Part shown: positions 36,259 through 49,673 of the stretch, in pieces | Layout: each line of letters opens with the position of its first letter | Position numbering within the stretch: position 1 is the first letter of the stretch | NCBI GenBank assembly: GCA_902826775.1 | Contig: CADEHE010000001.1 | Coordinates: forward strand, 248,001-312,000 | Length of the DNA: 64,000 nucleotides | From: an uncultured Pseudomonadota bacterium | Lineage (GTDB): Bacteria > Pseudomonadota > Gammaproteobacteria > Burkholderiales > JALYOK01 | Reading direction: 5' to 3' | Program-made: the position numbers and the translations under genes | The notes under the pieces: model-generated | Seen by the model: the letters and a program-made list of their open reading frames with translations, nothing else | Told to the model about the DNA's origin: nothing | The model's database searches: none

Positions 36259-38511
36259 TTACAAATAGTCTGCGCAGTTGCGACGCACCCCGAACGGGCT
36301 AATGCGTCCTGGCGGCGAAACGTCCGCATCGATGAAGTCAGCTGCCAAACCGGGCAAAGTAAACGTCACCACCGAAAGAGACTCGGATCCAGCCACAGAC
36401 ACTTTGGCCTGCAGCGTTACGGTTGCCCAGTAGGCAAAATTCTGTGCGTAGACGATTTCGGAGAGTGCCATTCCGCGACTATCGGTAAGAATGTCAGTCG
36501 TCGCGGTAGCCACATTGCCTGGCGTCAAACCAGCCCGACCGTTCGCTCCGCTACGGTCAAAGTCCTCATCAATATCCACAAAGGCCTTTGCGTGCAGCTC
36601 TTCCGCTGGTTCGACTATGCCATTTCGGTTGGCGTCTTCCACAGATACGTCAATCTGGCCATTGCCATTGATGTCCTCGCCTGGATCGAGAACGTCATTG
36701 CCGTTTACATCTTCGGTAATGGTGTCAGTAATATCGCCATCACTGTTGAGGTCGCCAAACTCCGCCCCCAAGAACAGCCCGGTCCGCCCGATTGTGGCTC
36801 CGGTGGGATTGCGCAGCCCTATGCGGCTATTCCCGTCTAAGTCCTCGCCCAAATCGAGAATCCCGTTGTAGTTGATGTCCTCGCGCACAAATGGGTCGAC
36901 AATGCCATTTAGATTTACGTCCTCGTTGTAACACGAGGCAAGAACGCGTTGGGCCCAAACACCGCCTGCCACCACCCAGTACCCCTTTGCGTAAGCGGTC
37001 GCCGGTGGTTGCGCTGGATTGACTTCGAATTGGACTCGCACGCCTACTTGCGGATTGCCCGCCGCGTCGGTTACCAAAGCTACAAACTTCTTGGTGTATG
37101 TAGGAGGCTCCGTAAGCACCTTGTTGTCGGTTTCTAGGCGAATGAACAGTGATTGCCGTGCCACCGTCAGTGACACAGTGTTGGACACGGTGGTAGCCAC
37201 TGGTGTACCGCCGACGTCCGCAACGCGCGCTCGAATCTGCACACCGTTTTGATCGCTGGAGATCGTGCCAGCTATGTAGTCAACAGTCGCGGTGCCCGAT
37301 ACGTCCGTAATGTCGGAGCCGGCAGCCAAGCGGCCTCCAGTAGTGTCCTGAACAATCTGAAACTCGACTCGTGCGTTCTTGACTAGATTGTTCGCACTAT
37401 CGCGCACCACGGCGCTGATGGTAGCGCGACTCGTGTCCGCACCGCTCGCGTTCACAGCGAGGGTGGAACGATTGCTCTGCACGCTGATGACAGACGCTGT
37501 TGTTGTTACGAACACGAAATTGAGCGTGGTCGAGGGCGTTCCCGATGGTGCCGACGCCGTGACCGTGGCGGCACCCGCCGAGGACGAGATAATAGACGTC
37601 TGCGCCAATCCGTTCGAATCGGTGGTGACCGAACTTGAGGTAAGAATACCCCGAGTTGCGCTAAACGTAATCACCCTGTTGGCTTGGGGGCTACCGTTCT
37701 CAAACCAACGCACACGTAACGGTTGCGACGTGTTGACCACCACGTCTGACTCTGCGGCAGGCGACGGTGAGGCAAACGAAAAATCCGAGCCGCTGACCGC
37801 AAGAGTGGTTGTCGCGGTAGCACCGGAACCTGACACGGTAATCGTGTCCGCACCAGGACTGGTGCCCGTGACCGTTACGATCAGCTGTCCGTTCTGATTG
37901 GTGGTGCCTGCTGCGGGCGATAGCGTGTTACCACGGCTCGACGAAACAGTAAGCGGGAGGCCGACCATGGCATTCCCTGCAGAATCCTTAAGTGAGATCG
38001 TGAGCGGAGTCGATGCGCCTGTTACAAGCGATGTGGAGCCCGCGATCGTGAGGGCAGTTCCGATCACGCTTACGCTTCCGGTATCAGAGACTGAGTCTGC
38101 CGTTGCAGTTACGGTAATCGTGCGATTAGCTTGGTTGTTCCCAACATTCAGCCGCGCGGTGAACAACCCGTTGGCGTCGGTAGCATCGTCCGCACTAGAG
38201 AAAGTGCTCAGAAACGCTGAACTACTTGGGTCGGTTGCGCGTAATGTGACCCGCTTGCCGGCCAGAGCTCTATTGTTAGCATCGAGAACGACCGCGGTTA
38301 GGCCAACGGTCGTGTCACCCGCTGAGCCGACCGTCGGGCTACCAACCAGCAATTGCATGCTCGCAGCGGCTGGGGCGGCGTTTGGGTCGGTACTGCCGCC
38401 GCCCAGCGTTGTTCCGCGCGTACCGCCCCCTCCACAAGCCTGGAGGACGGCCAACAAGATGATGCCGATCCAGAGAAGAAATGTTTTTGTTGGCATCGCG
38501 GCTCGATTCAT
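36259..38511 (-). CDS. Ig-like-domain surface lipoprotein with calcium-loop cassette
   Basis: A 750-residue exported protein. The N-terminus has a lipobox (LLAVLQAC, Cys26) followed by Gly/Thr-rich linkers. Residues about 50-470 are four or five Big/invasin-type Ig domains, seen as repeated patterns like VTLRATDPSS, DANGLFTARLNVG and TATADSVSDTG. Near residues 520-650 is a run of seven or eight acidic loops (EDVNLNGIVDP, EDINYNGILDLGE, EDINGNGQIDV and others), like dockerin or EF-hand calcium sites. The chain then returns to beta domains. This suggests a Ca-stiffened adhesin or surface stalk. The exact family is not recognised. AGGAG is 11 nt before the ATG. It is adjacent to, but convergent with, pil/aro. 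Confidence 0.75.
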   Translation of the reverse strand: MNRAAMPTKTFLLWIGIILLAVLQACGGGGTRGTTLGGGSTDPNAAPAAASMQLLVGSPTVGSAGDTTVGLTAVVLDANNRALAGKRVTLRATDPSSSAFLSTFSSADDATDANGLFTARLNVGNNQANRTITVTATADSVSDTGSVSVIGTALTIAGSTSLVTGASTPLTISLKDSAGNAMVGLPLTVSSSRGNTLSPAAGTTNQNGQLIVTVTGTSPGADTITVSGSGATATTTLAVSGSDFSFASPSPAAESDVVVNTSQPLRVRWFENGSPQANRVITFSATRGILTSSSVTTDSNGLAQTSIISSSAGAATVTASAPSGTPSTTLNFVFVTTTASVISVQSNRSTLAVNASGADTSRATISAVVRDSANNLVKNARVEFQIVQDTTGGRLAAGSDITDVSGTATVDYIAGTISSDQNGVQIRARVADVGGTPVATTVSNTVSLTVARQSLFIRLETDNKVLTEPPTYTKKFVALVTDAAGNPQVGVRVQFEVNPAQPPATAYAKGYWVVAGGVWAQRVLASCYNEDVNLNGIVDPFVREDINYNGILDLGEDLDGNSRIGLRNPTGATIGRTGLFLGAEFGDLNSDGDITDTITEDVNGNDVLDPGEDINGNGQIDVSVEDANRNGIVEPAEELHAKAFVDIDEDFDRSGANGRAGLTPGNVATATTDILTDSRGMALSEIVYAQNFAYWATVTLQAKVSVAGSESLSVVTFTLPGLAADFIDADVSPPGRISPFGVRRNCADYL

Positions 38512-38735
38512 TGGGCACGGGCTCCTGAAGAAATGGGCCTGAGAGCTTTGCTCAGAGCAGAAGTCTCAAGTGATTTAAAAAGTTAGAGGGGCCAATTAAA
38601 GCGCATCGTGCGATATTTGGCAACTGAACCATGTAAGAATTTGTATCTGTTTCGTGGATATTAGGCAACGTTGATAAACGACTAAATCATGGCTCGAATC
38701 AGCACCATGCTACATGCGTATATATGTCCTTTGCC

Positions 38736-38764
38736 TTGCTGGGTGCCAGGCTGAGACGTAAAAT
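38736..38764 (+). promoter_or_regulatory. candidate gltB promoter
   Basis: TTGCTG (38736-38741), a 17-bp spacer, TAAAAT (38759-38764). The predicted leader is about 79 nt to the gltB ATG. The rest of the 338-bp gap from the lipoprotein start holds no gene. Confidence 0.45.
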
Positions 38765-38849
38765 CACCCTCTTTTCGCCAAAATTTGCGCGCGCTCGCGC
38801 CCGCTGTGTTTTGATTTCATAACACGCTGTTTTACAAGAGGTTACGCAT

Positions 38850-43505
<4,656 letters not shown>

Positions 43506-43594
43506 GCGACGCCAATCGGCACAACGCGCTGTAACGCTCAACCCATCCGCTCCCCGCACAGGAGAGTGGCAAGAAAACTGTTAGAGAGATAGCA

Positions 43595-45070
43595 ATGGGC
43601 AAACCAACCGGATTTCTAGAATACGCTCGCGTCGAAGAAGTTGCCGAAGCAGTCGAGGGGCGCAAGAAGCACTACCGCGAATTCGTCGGCCATTTGAAAG
43701 ACGAAGAAGCCAAGATCCAGGGCGCTCGCTGCATGGATTGCGGCATACCGTTCTGCATGAGCGGCTGCCCGGTAAATAACATCATTCCGGATTTCAACGA
43801 TCTTGTTTACAAGCAAGACTGGAAGCGCGCGATCGAAACACTGCACTCGACCAACAATTTTCCCGAGTTCACCGGCCGCGTCTGCCCAGCGCCGTGCGAG
43901 GAAGCGTGCACATTGCGCATCAACAACGATCCGGTGGGCATCAAGTCGATCGAGCATGCGATCATCGACAAAGCGTGGAGCGAAGGCTGGGTGAAACCGC
44001 AACCGGCAGCGCACAAGACGGGCAAGCGCGTAGCGGTGATCGGCTCCGGGCCGGCAGGCTTGGCTTGCGCGCAGCAATTGGCGCGCGTCGGTCACGCCGT
44101 CGTCTTATTCGAAAAAAACGATCGCATCGGCGGGCTGTTGCGCTACGGCATTCCCGATTTCAAGATGGAAAAATCTTTGATCGATCGGCGCATCGAGCAA
44201 ATGCGCGCCGAGGGCGTCGAGTTTCGCGCCAATCACTGCGTCGGGCCGGCGCCGCTCGGCGCGGGAAACGCTAAAGCGACTGCCGTCGATCCCAAGTCGC
44301 TGCTCAAGGAATTCGATGCGGTTGTGTTGTCCGGCGGCGCGGAGCAAGGCCGCGATCTGCCGATCCCCGGCCGCGAGCTTGTCGGCATTCACTTCGCGAT
44401 GGATTTCCTGCCCTTGCAGAACCGCCGCGTAGCAGGCGATAGTAACGTCGCCGATCTTTGGGCGAGCGGCAAACACGTCGTCGTCATCGGTGGTGGCGAC
44501 ACCGGTTCAGACTGCGTCGGCACCTCGAATCGTCATGGTGCGAAATCCGTTGCGCAGTTCGAATTGCTTGGCAAACCGGGCGATCCAAAATTTAATCCGG
44601 TATGGCCGTACTGGCCAACGCGGCTGCGTACGTCTTCTTCGCATCAAGAGGGTGCGCAACGCGACTGGTCGGTATCCACCAAACGCTTCAACGGCGAGCA
44701 AGGCAAGGTCAAGAGTCTGACTGCGGTGCGCGTCGAGTGGAAAAAGGACGCTGCGACTGGTCAGATGAAGATGGCGGAAGTGGCTGGCAGCGAGTTTGAT
44801 CTGCCGGCCGACTTAGTGCTACTGGCGATGGGCTTCACGGGGCCGGTGCCCAGCGTGCTCGAAAGCTTTGGCGTCGAGAAAGACACGCGCGGCAACGCGA
44901 AGGCGACCACCGAGGGCGACGGTTGCTATCGGACCAATGTCGATAGAGTGTTTTCGGCTGGTGACATGCGCCGCGGCCAGTCGTTGGTAGTATGGGCGAT
45001 CCGCGAGGGGCGTCAGTGCGCGCGGGCTGTCGATGAGTTCCTCATGGGGCACTCCGAGCTTCCACGCTAA
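43595..45070 (+). CDS. gltD: glutamate synthase, small subunit
   Basis: A 491-residue beta chain that passes electrons from NADPH to GltB. N-terminal Cys motifs ([26 protein letters not shown]) bind two 4Fe-4S clusters; FAD site [15 protein letters not shown] and NADPH site [14 protein letters not shown]. Full length. The likely operon partner of gltB. Confidence 0.97.
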   Translation: MGKPTGFLEYARVEEVAEAVEGRKKHYREFVGHLKDEEAKIQGARCMDCGIPFCMSGCPVNNIIPDFNDLVYKQDWKRAIETLHSTNNFPEFTGRVCPAPCEEACTLRINNDPVGIKSIEHAIIDKAWSEGWVKPQPAAHKTGKRVAVIGSGPAGLACAQQLARVGHAVVLFEKNDRIGGLLRYGIPDFKMEKSLIDRRIEQMRAEGVEFRANHCVGPAPLGAGNAKATAVDPKSLLKEFDAVVLSGGAEQGRDLPIPGRELVGIHFAMDFLPLQNRRVAGDSNVADLWASGKHVVVIGGGDTGSDCVGTSNRHGAKSVAQFELLGKPGDPKFNPVWPYWPTRLRTSSSHQEGAQRDWSVSTKRFNGEQGKVKSLTAVRVEWKKDAATGQMKMAEVAGSEFDLPADLVLLAMGFTGPVPSVLESFGVEKDTRGNAKATTEGDGCYRTNVDRVFSAGDMRRGQSLVVWAIREGRQCARAVDEFLMGHSELPR

Positions 45071-45182
45071 TTTCAAGGCGAGTAGCGCCCTTAAGATTTC
45101 GCCTTTTGGCGCCGTAGTTGTGGCCTGGAGTGGCGGCCCTGTTGGGCTGGCCGCGAATGTCGACCCTTTTGCGAATCGATCC

Positions 45183-46043
45183 ATGACCACACGAATTCTG
45201 ATTCTCCTAGCAGCTCTGACGGCGGGTTGCGCAACCGCCAACGAATCGCCCACAGCGGAGTCCGGCCACGACGACGCGCCACGCCAAGTACTGGCCGGGG
45301 CAGTGGCGAACCCCGAGATCGCCCAATTGAAATCGATGGTCAAGGAGCTAACAGGGCGTTTGGAGCGTCTTGAAGCCAAGCCCAAGGCTACGGCAGCCTC
45401 CGCGCCGACGGAAAAACCGGGCGACGCAGAGTTGCGCTCGATAATCAACAATCTGATGCAAGACAACGAAGCGTTCGTTAAGTCGAAAGGCAAGAGCTAT
45501 TTCGAGCCCTTCTCGGAAAGCCAAACGCCGCGCGCGACCGTGGTAACCTGCGCCGATTCGCGCGTACACAGCCACGCTATCGACAAAACCCCCGATGGCG
45601 ACTTGTTCATGGTGCGCAATATCGGCAACCAGTTAGCGACCGCCGAAGGATCGGTTGAATACGGCGTACATCATTTGCACACCCCGCTGTTGGTTTTCGT
45701 TGGCCATACTGCATGCGGAGCGATCAAAGCTGCACAAGGCGACTACAGCGCGCTTTCTCCGACGATTAAGCGCGAACTCGATACCATCAGAGTCGCGAAG
45801 AGCAGCGACGTGATGAAGGGCGTGCAGACCAATGTCAACAACCAAGTTGCCGCCGCAATGAAGAAGTTCGCGCACGAAATCGCGGAGGGCAAGCTGACCG
45901 TGATTGGCGCCGTCTACGATTTTCGCAACGAACTGAAACAAGGGTACGGCCGCTTGGTCGTCACCAACGTGCAAGGCGAAGTCGGACTCGAGAAGGTCGC
46001 CAAGTGGATGAGCTTGCGCGCGAAGCTCGCCCAGCGCGAATAA
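45183..46043 (+). CDS. beta-carbonic anhydrase with lipoprotein signal
   Basis: A 286-residue protein. Cys123, Asp125 and Arg127 (VVTCADSRVHS) and His175 and Cys178 (GHTACGAI) are the Zn/catalytic set of beta-carbonic anhydrases. Unlike the usual cytoplasmic enzymes, it opens with MTTRILILLAALTAGCAT, a short signal peptide with a plausible lipobox (TAGC, Cys16), and a ~70-residue linker that may be a coiled coil (IAQLKSMVKELTGRLERLE). So it is probably anchored on the periplasmic side. The ATG at 45183 is preferred to an in-frame one at 45033 inside gltD. Confidence 0.85.
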   Translation: MTTRILILLAALTAGCATANESPTAESGHDDAPRQVLAGAVANPEIAQLKSMVKELTGRLERLEAKPKATAASAPTEKPGDAELRSIINNLMQDNEAFVKSKGKSYFEPFSESQTPRATVVTCADSRVHSHAIDKTPDGDLFMVRNIGNQLATAEGSVEYGVHHLHTPLLVFVGHTACGAIKAAQGDYSALSPTIKRELDTIRVAKSSDVMKGVQTNVNNQVAAAMKKFAHEIAEGKLTVIGAVYDFRNELKQGYGRLVVTNVQGEVGLEKVAKWMSLRAKLAQRE

Positions 46044-46106
46044 CATCTAGATCGAGAAGTTTCACTGGCATGCGCGCTTGGTGCGCGCATCGCCAAGCGG
46101 GCAAGT

Positions 46107-46118
46107 TAAAATGCCCGC
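46107..46118 (+). promoter_or_regulatory. -10 box and hairpin at the hemE start
   Basis: TAAAAT (46107-46112) ends 6 nt before the hemE ATG (46119). It sits in the loop of GCGGGCA-AGTTAAAA-TGCCCGC (46097-46118), whose stem reaches the ATG. No good -35. A leaderless transcript or start-site hairpin control are both possible. Confidence 0.35.
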
Positions 46119-47186
46119 ATGCCGCTGCAAAACGACACGCTGATCCGCGCCTTGCTGCGCCAGCCCACAGCGTACACGCCGACATGGATCATGCGGCAAG
46201 CCGGCCGTTATCTGCCGGAGTACAACGCCACACGCAAGCGCGCCGGCAGCTTTCTTGGATTGGCCAAGAATCCGGATTTCGCCACGGAAGTGACGTTGCA
46301 GCCCTTGGAGCGTTTCCAGCTCGATGCGGCGATTCTGTTTTCCGACATTCTCACCGTTCCTGACGCGATGGGCCTTGGTTTGTACTTTGCCGAAGGTGAA
46401 GGCCCAAAGTTTGAGCGTCCGCTGCGCGATGCCCGCGCTATTAGATCGCTTGCGGTGCCTGACATGGAAAAGGAGCTTGGCTACGTGATGGCGGCGGTAC
46501 GCCAAATCCGCCGTGCGTTGCATGGACGCGTACCTCTCATCGGCTTTTCCGGCAGCCCGTTCACGCTCGCTTGCTACATGGTAGAGGGCGGCGGCTCGGA
46601 GGACTTTCGTCTTATCAAGACCATGCTCTACCAGCAGCCTGAATTGCTACACCATTTGCTGGCGGTCAATGCCAAGTCAGTGTGCGCTTACCTCAATGCC
46701 CAAATCGAGGCAGGCGCCCAAGTAGTTATGATTTTTGATACATGGGGAGGGGTACTTTCCTCAGCCGCTTATGATGAGTTTTCTTTGAGATATCTCCACG
46801 CTGTATTACAAGATGTCAAACGCGAGCATGCGGGGCAGCGCATTCCTTCCATCGTTTTCACCAAAGGCGGCGGGCTTTGGCTGGAGCGCATCGCAGCAGC
46901 GGGCTGCGACGCCGTCGGTGTCGACTGGACGTTAGATCTGGGCGAAGCGCGCCGCCGCGTGGGCAACGGCGTCGCCCTGCAAGGTAATCTTGATCCCAAC
47001 GTGTTGTTTGCCGATCCGGTGGTTATTCGGCGCGAAGTGGAGCGTACACTCGCGGCTTTTGGCAGCGGCAGTGGGCACGTCTTCAATCTCGGCCACGGCG
47101 TGTCGCAGTACACCTCGCCAGAGCATCTACAGGTGCTTGTAGAATCGGTGCGGGAGCTTAGCCCGCAGTACCATGAGAATCAATGA
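46119..47186 (+). CDS. hemE: uroporphyrinogen decarboxylase
   Basis: A 355-residue enzyme that removes four carboxyls from uroporphyrinogen III. Conserved [44 protein letters not shown] and GNLDPNVLF are present. Codons 200-235 (about 46720-46820) are unusually AT-rich although the protein is conserved. It lies after gltBD-carbonic anhydrase on the same strand. Confidence 0.97.
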   Translation: MPLQNDTLIRALLRQPTAYTPTWIMRQAGRYLPEYNATRKRAGSFLGLAKNPDFATEVTLQPLERFQLDAAILFSDILTVPDAMGLGLYFAEGEGPKFERPLRDARAIRSLAVPDMEKELGYVMAAVRQIRRALHGRVPLIGFSGSPFTLACYMVEGGGSEDFRLIKTMLYQQPELLHHLLAVNAKSVCAYLNAQIEAGAQVVMIFDTWGGVLSSAAYDEFSLRYLHAVLQDVKREHAGQRIPSIVFTKGGGLWLERIAAAGCDAVGVDWTLDLGEARRRVGNGVALQGNLDPNVLFADPVVIRREVERTLAAFGSGSGHVFNLGHGVSQYTSPEHLQVLVESVRELSPQYHENQ

Positions 47187-47426
47187 GGTGAGTAACCACT
47201 TCGCTTCTAGTGCTTATGCACAGGCGAAACAAAGTTGTAACAGTCACTTTTACTCGACATTTGCTCGAGAAGCGCGCTCTAACTCACTGATTTAATAACT
47301 CGTCTCTTTGAGGCAAGTTCGCCGCGAGCCTTGTTTGCACAACACTAATATTGCAGACATGCTCGCAGCAATAACTTATTCACAAAATTATCCACAGACT
47401 GAACGAGCAATCCTCGTGATCTAACG
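47187..47426. other. AT-rich gap with DnaA-box-like sites
   Basis: 240 bp without a gene. TTATGCACA (47214-47222), TTATTCACA (47376-47384) and TTATCCACA (47388-47396) match the DnaA box, the last perfectly; the latter two are 12 bp apart and same orientation. It sits directly before priA. Confidence 0.6.
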
Positions 47427-49619
47427 ATGCTGATTGCGCAAGTTGCGTTAGATGTTCCGGTCAATCGACTGTTTGATTATGCCGCCCCGCATCTTACGAA
47501 TGCGCAAGTAGGCAAGCTGGCGATCGTGCCCCTTGGTCGGCGCCGAACTGTGGGCTTAGTCATGGGGTTGGCCGAGCACTCTGCTGTCACCGAGAGCAAG
47601 CTCAAGCAGCTCGAAACGGTGTTGCCTTCCTCCATCCAGTTCAGCAAGGAGGATCTGGCCCTACTGCGCTTTTGCAGCGACTACTACCAGCATCCGCTCG
47701 GCCAAACGGTGTTCACTGCAGTACCGCCCGCTCTACGCCACGCGCGCGCGCAAGGCCTGCGGCCGGCAACGATCGAGTACTACCGGCTGAGTGAGGCGGG
47801 CCGAGTCATCCAGCCGTCCCACTTCTCCGAGCGGCAACGCGGCGCGCGCCTGCTTCTCGCGCACCTGCAGGCGGCTCCGCTCGTCAATGCCGCGCAGATC
47901 GCGGCACTCGGTGCGGCAGCAAAACGCGCGTTGAGGGCGTTCGTAGCCAACGGATGGCTTGTACCCGGTTCCATGACCGGTGGCAGGCGCGACCAGACTG
48001 GCTTCAACAGTCGCCCTATCCTGACCCCTGAGCAAGCGCACACTTGTAGGGAGATCGCTGAACAGCAAGACTGTTTTTTGGTTTGGCTGCTGCACGGTAT
48101 CACCGGCAGCGGCAAGACCGAGATCTACCTGCACACGATCGACGCGGTCTTGCGTGCCAAGAAGCAGGCGCTGGTGTTGCTCCCAGAGATCAACCTAACC
48201 CCTCGCGTGGAAGAATTGTTTCGCGCGCGCTTCCCAGACGCGCGCATAGTCTGCCTGCACAGTGTCGTCAGCGAGGCGGCGCGCGCGCGGCATTTTCTCG
48301 CCGCCCAAGCCGGAGAAGCAGACATCGTCATCGGCACCCGGTTGGCAGTTTTTACGCCGCTGCCCCAGCTCGGTGTCGTCGTGGTCGACGAAGAGCACGA
48401 CGCCTCCTATAAGCAAAACGATGGGTTGCGTTACAACGCCCGTGATCTGGCCATTTATCGCGCCAAGCAGCGCAAAGTGCCGGTAATCCTGGGCTCGGCC
48501 ACGCCGTCGTTGGAAAGTTATGCCAACGCACGCGCCGGGCGCTACCGCCTGGTGCATCTGACCGCGCGCGCCCAACCCGGCGCCATATTGCCGGCGACGC
48601 GGCTGATCGACATGCGCGAGCACCGGTCTTCATCCAGCCTGAGCAAAGAAGCGCTTGAAGCGCTGCGCTTGCGCCTTGCGCGCGGCGAGCAGTCATTAGT
48701 CTTTATTAACCGCCGCGGATATGCGCCGGTGCTGTTCTGTCCCAGTTGCGGCTGGGCAGCCGCGTGCATGCGCTGCACTGCACGCATGGTTCTGCATACG
48801 CGCACCGGCAGCTTGCATTGCCACCACTGCGGCGGCGTGGCGCCGGTGCCGCGGCAGTGCCCCGATTGTGGCGAGCGCGAGCTTTTACCGGTCGGGCGCG
48901 GAACCCAGCGGGTTGAAGCGTCGCTTCGAGACGCTTTCCCGGCAGCGCGCTTGATGCGCGTTGACCGCGACTCCATGGCGCGCAAACATGCTTGGGCACA
49001 AGCGCTTGCATCAATTGATCGGCATGAAGTCGATATTCTGGTCGGCACACAAATGCTCGCCAAGGGGCATGACTTCGAGCGGCTGACCCTGGTGGCGCTG
49101 CTAGACGTAGACCAAGCACTGTTCAGCCCCGATTTCCGCGCCGCCGAGCGGCTGTTCGGCACTATCGTGCAAGTGGCCGGACGTGCCGGCAGAGCGAAGC
49201 TGCCCGGCGAAGTGCTTATCCAAACCATGGTGCCGAATCATCCGCTCTTTGCCGCTGCGCTCACGCACGACTATGCGGCTTTCGCTCAAAGAGAACTCGC
49301 GGCACGCGAGCACGCCGGCTTCCCGCCTTTCGTCCATCAAGCGCTGCTGCGTGCCGAGGCGCTGCAGCCGAAACCGCTGCAAGAATTCATGCAGCGCGCG
49401 GCGCAACTTGCGCGCGCGCTAAAGCCGCGTGTGACTGTCTACGATCCGTTGGCGCCTGCGATCGAACGAGTTGCAGGCAAATCACGTCTGCAGTTACTGG
49501 TCCAGCATCGCTCGCGCCAGCAAATGCAGCACTTTCTGCAGGCCTGGAATGAGCAGTTGGCGGCTGGAAACGAGCGCCGCGTGCGTTGGGCCATCGACGT
49601 AGACCCGCTCGAGATATGA
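47427..49619 (+). CDS. priA: primosomal protein N' (replication restart helicase)
   Basis: A 730-residue PriA. N-terminal DNA-binding region, then helicase motifs: Walker A GITGSGKTEIY, VDEEHDASYKQ, LGSATPSLES; the Zn-site Cys lie in CPSCGWAAACMRC and CHHCGG...CPDCGE. It reloads the replisome at stalled forks. No ribosome site is strong. Confidence 0.96.
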   Translation: MLIAQVALDVPVNRLFDYAAPHLTNAQVGKLAIVPLGRRRTVGLVMGLAEHSAVTESKLKQLETVLPSSIQFSKEDLALLRFCSDYYQHPLGQTVFTAVPPALRHARAQGLRPATIEYYRLSEAGRVIQPSHFSERQRGARLLLAHLQAAPLVNAAQIAALGAAAKRALRAFVANGWLVPGSMTGGRRDQTGFNSRPILTPEQAHTCREIAEQQDCFLVWLLHGITGSGKTEIYLHTIDAVLRAKKQALVLLPEINLTPRVEELFRARFPDARIVCLHSVVSEAARARHFLAAQAGEADIVIGTRLAVFTPLPQLGVVVVDEEHDASYKQNDGLRYNARDLAIYRAKQRKVPVILGSATPSLESYANARAGRYRLVHLTARAQPGAILPATRLIDMREHRSSSSLSKEALEALRLRLARGEQSLVFINRRGYAPVLFCPSCGWAAACMRCTARMVLHTRTGSLHCHHCGGVAPVPRQCPDCGERELLPVGRGTQRVEASLRDAFPAARLMRVDRDSMARKHAWAQALASIDRHEVDILVGTQMLAKGHDFERLTLVALLDVDQALFSPDFRAAERLFGTIVQVAGRAGRAKLPGEVLIQTMVPNHPLFAAALTHDYAAFAQRELAAREHAGFPPFVHQALLRAEALQPKPLQEFMQRAAQLARALKPRVTVYDPLAPAIERVAGKSRLQLLVQHRSRQQMQHFLQAWNEQLAAGNERRVRWAIDVDPLEI

Positions 49620-49652
49620 GGCTGCGCGCGCCAGGTGCGAAGGCACGGTGCG

Positions 49653-49658
49653 TATAAT
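49653..49658 (+). promoter_or_regulatory. perfect -10 box before argS
   Basis: TATAAT in GTGCGTATAATGGCGAG. No -35 at the right distance. It falls inside the longest possible argS frame, which argues that argS starts further down (49674 or 49686). Confidence 0.4.
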
Positions 49659-49673
49659 GGCGAGTTTTCCTTC

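Noticed and set aside
47187..47426. Chromosomal origin oriC
   Set aside because: Three DnaA-like boxes only, no dnaA/dnaN nearby and no change in gene direction; left as a finding.
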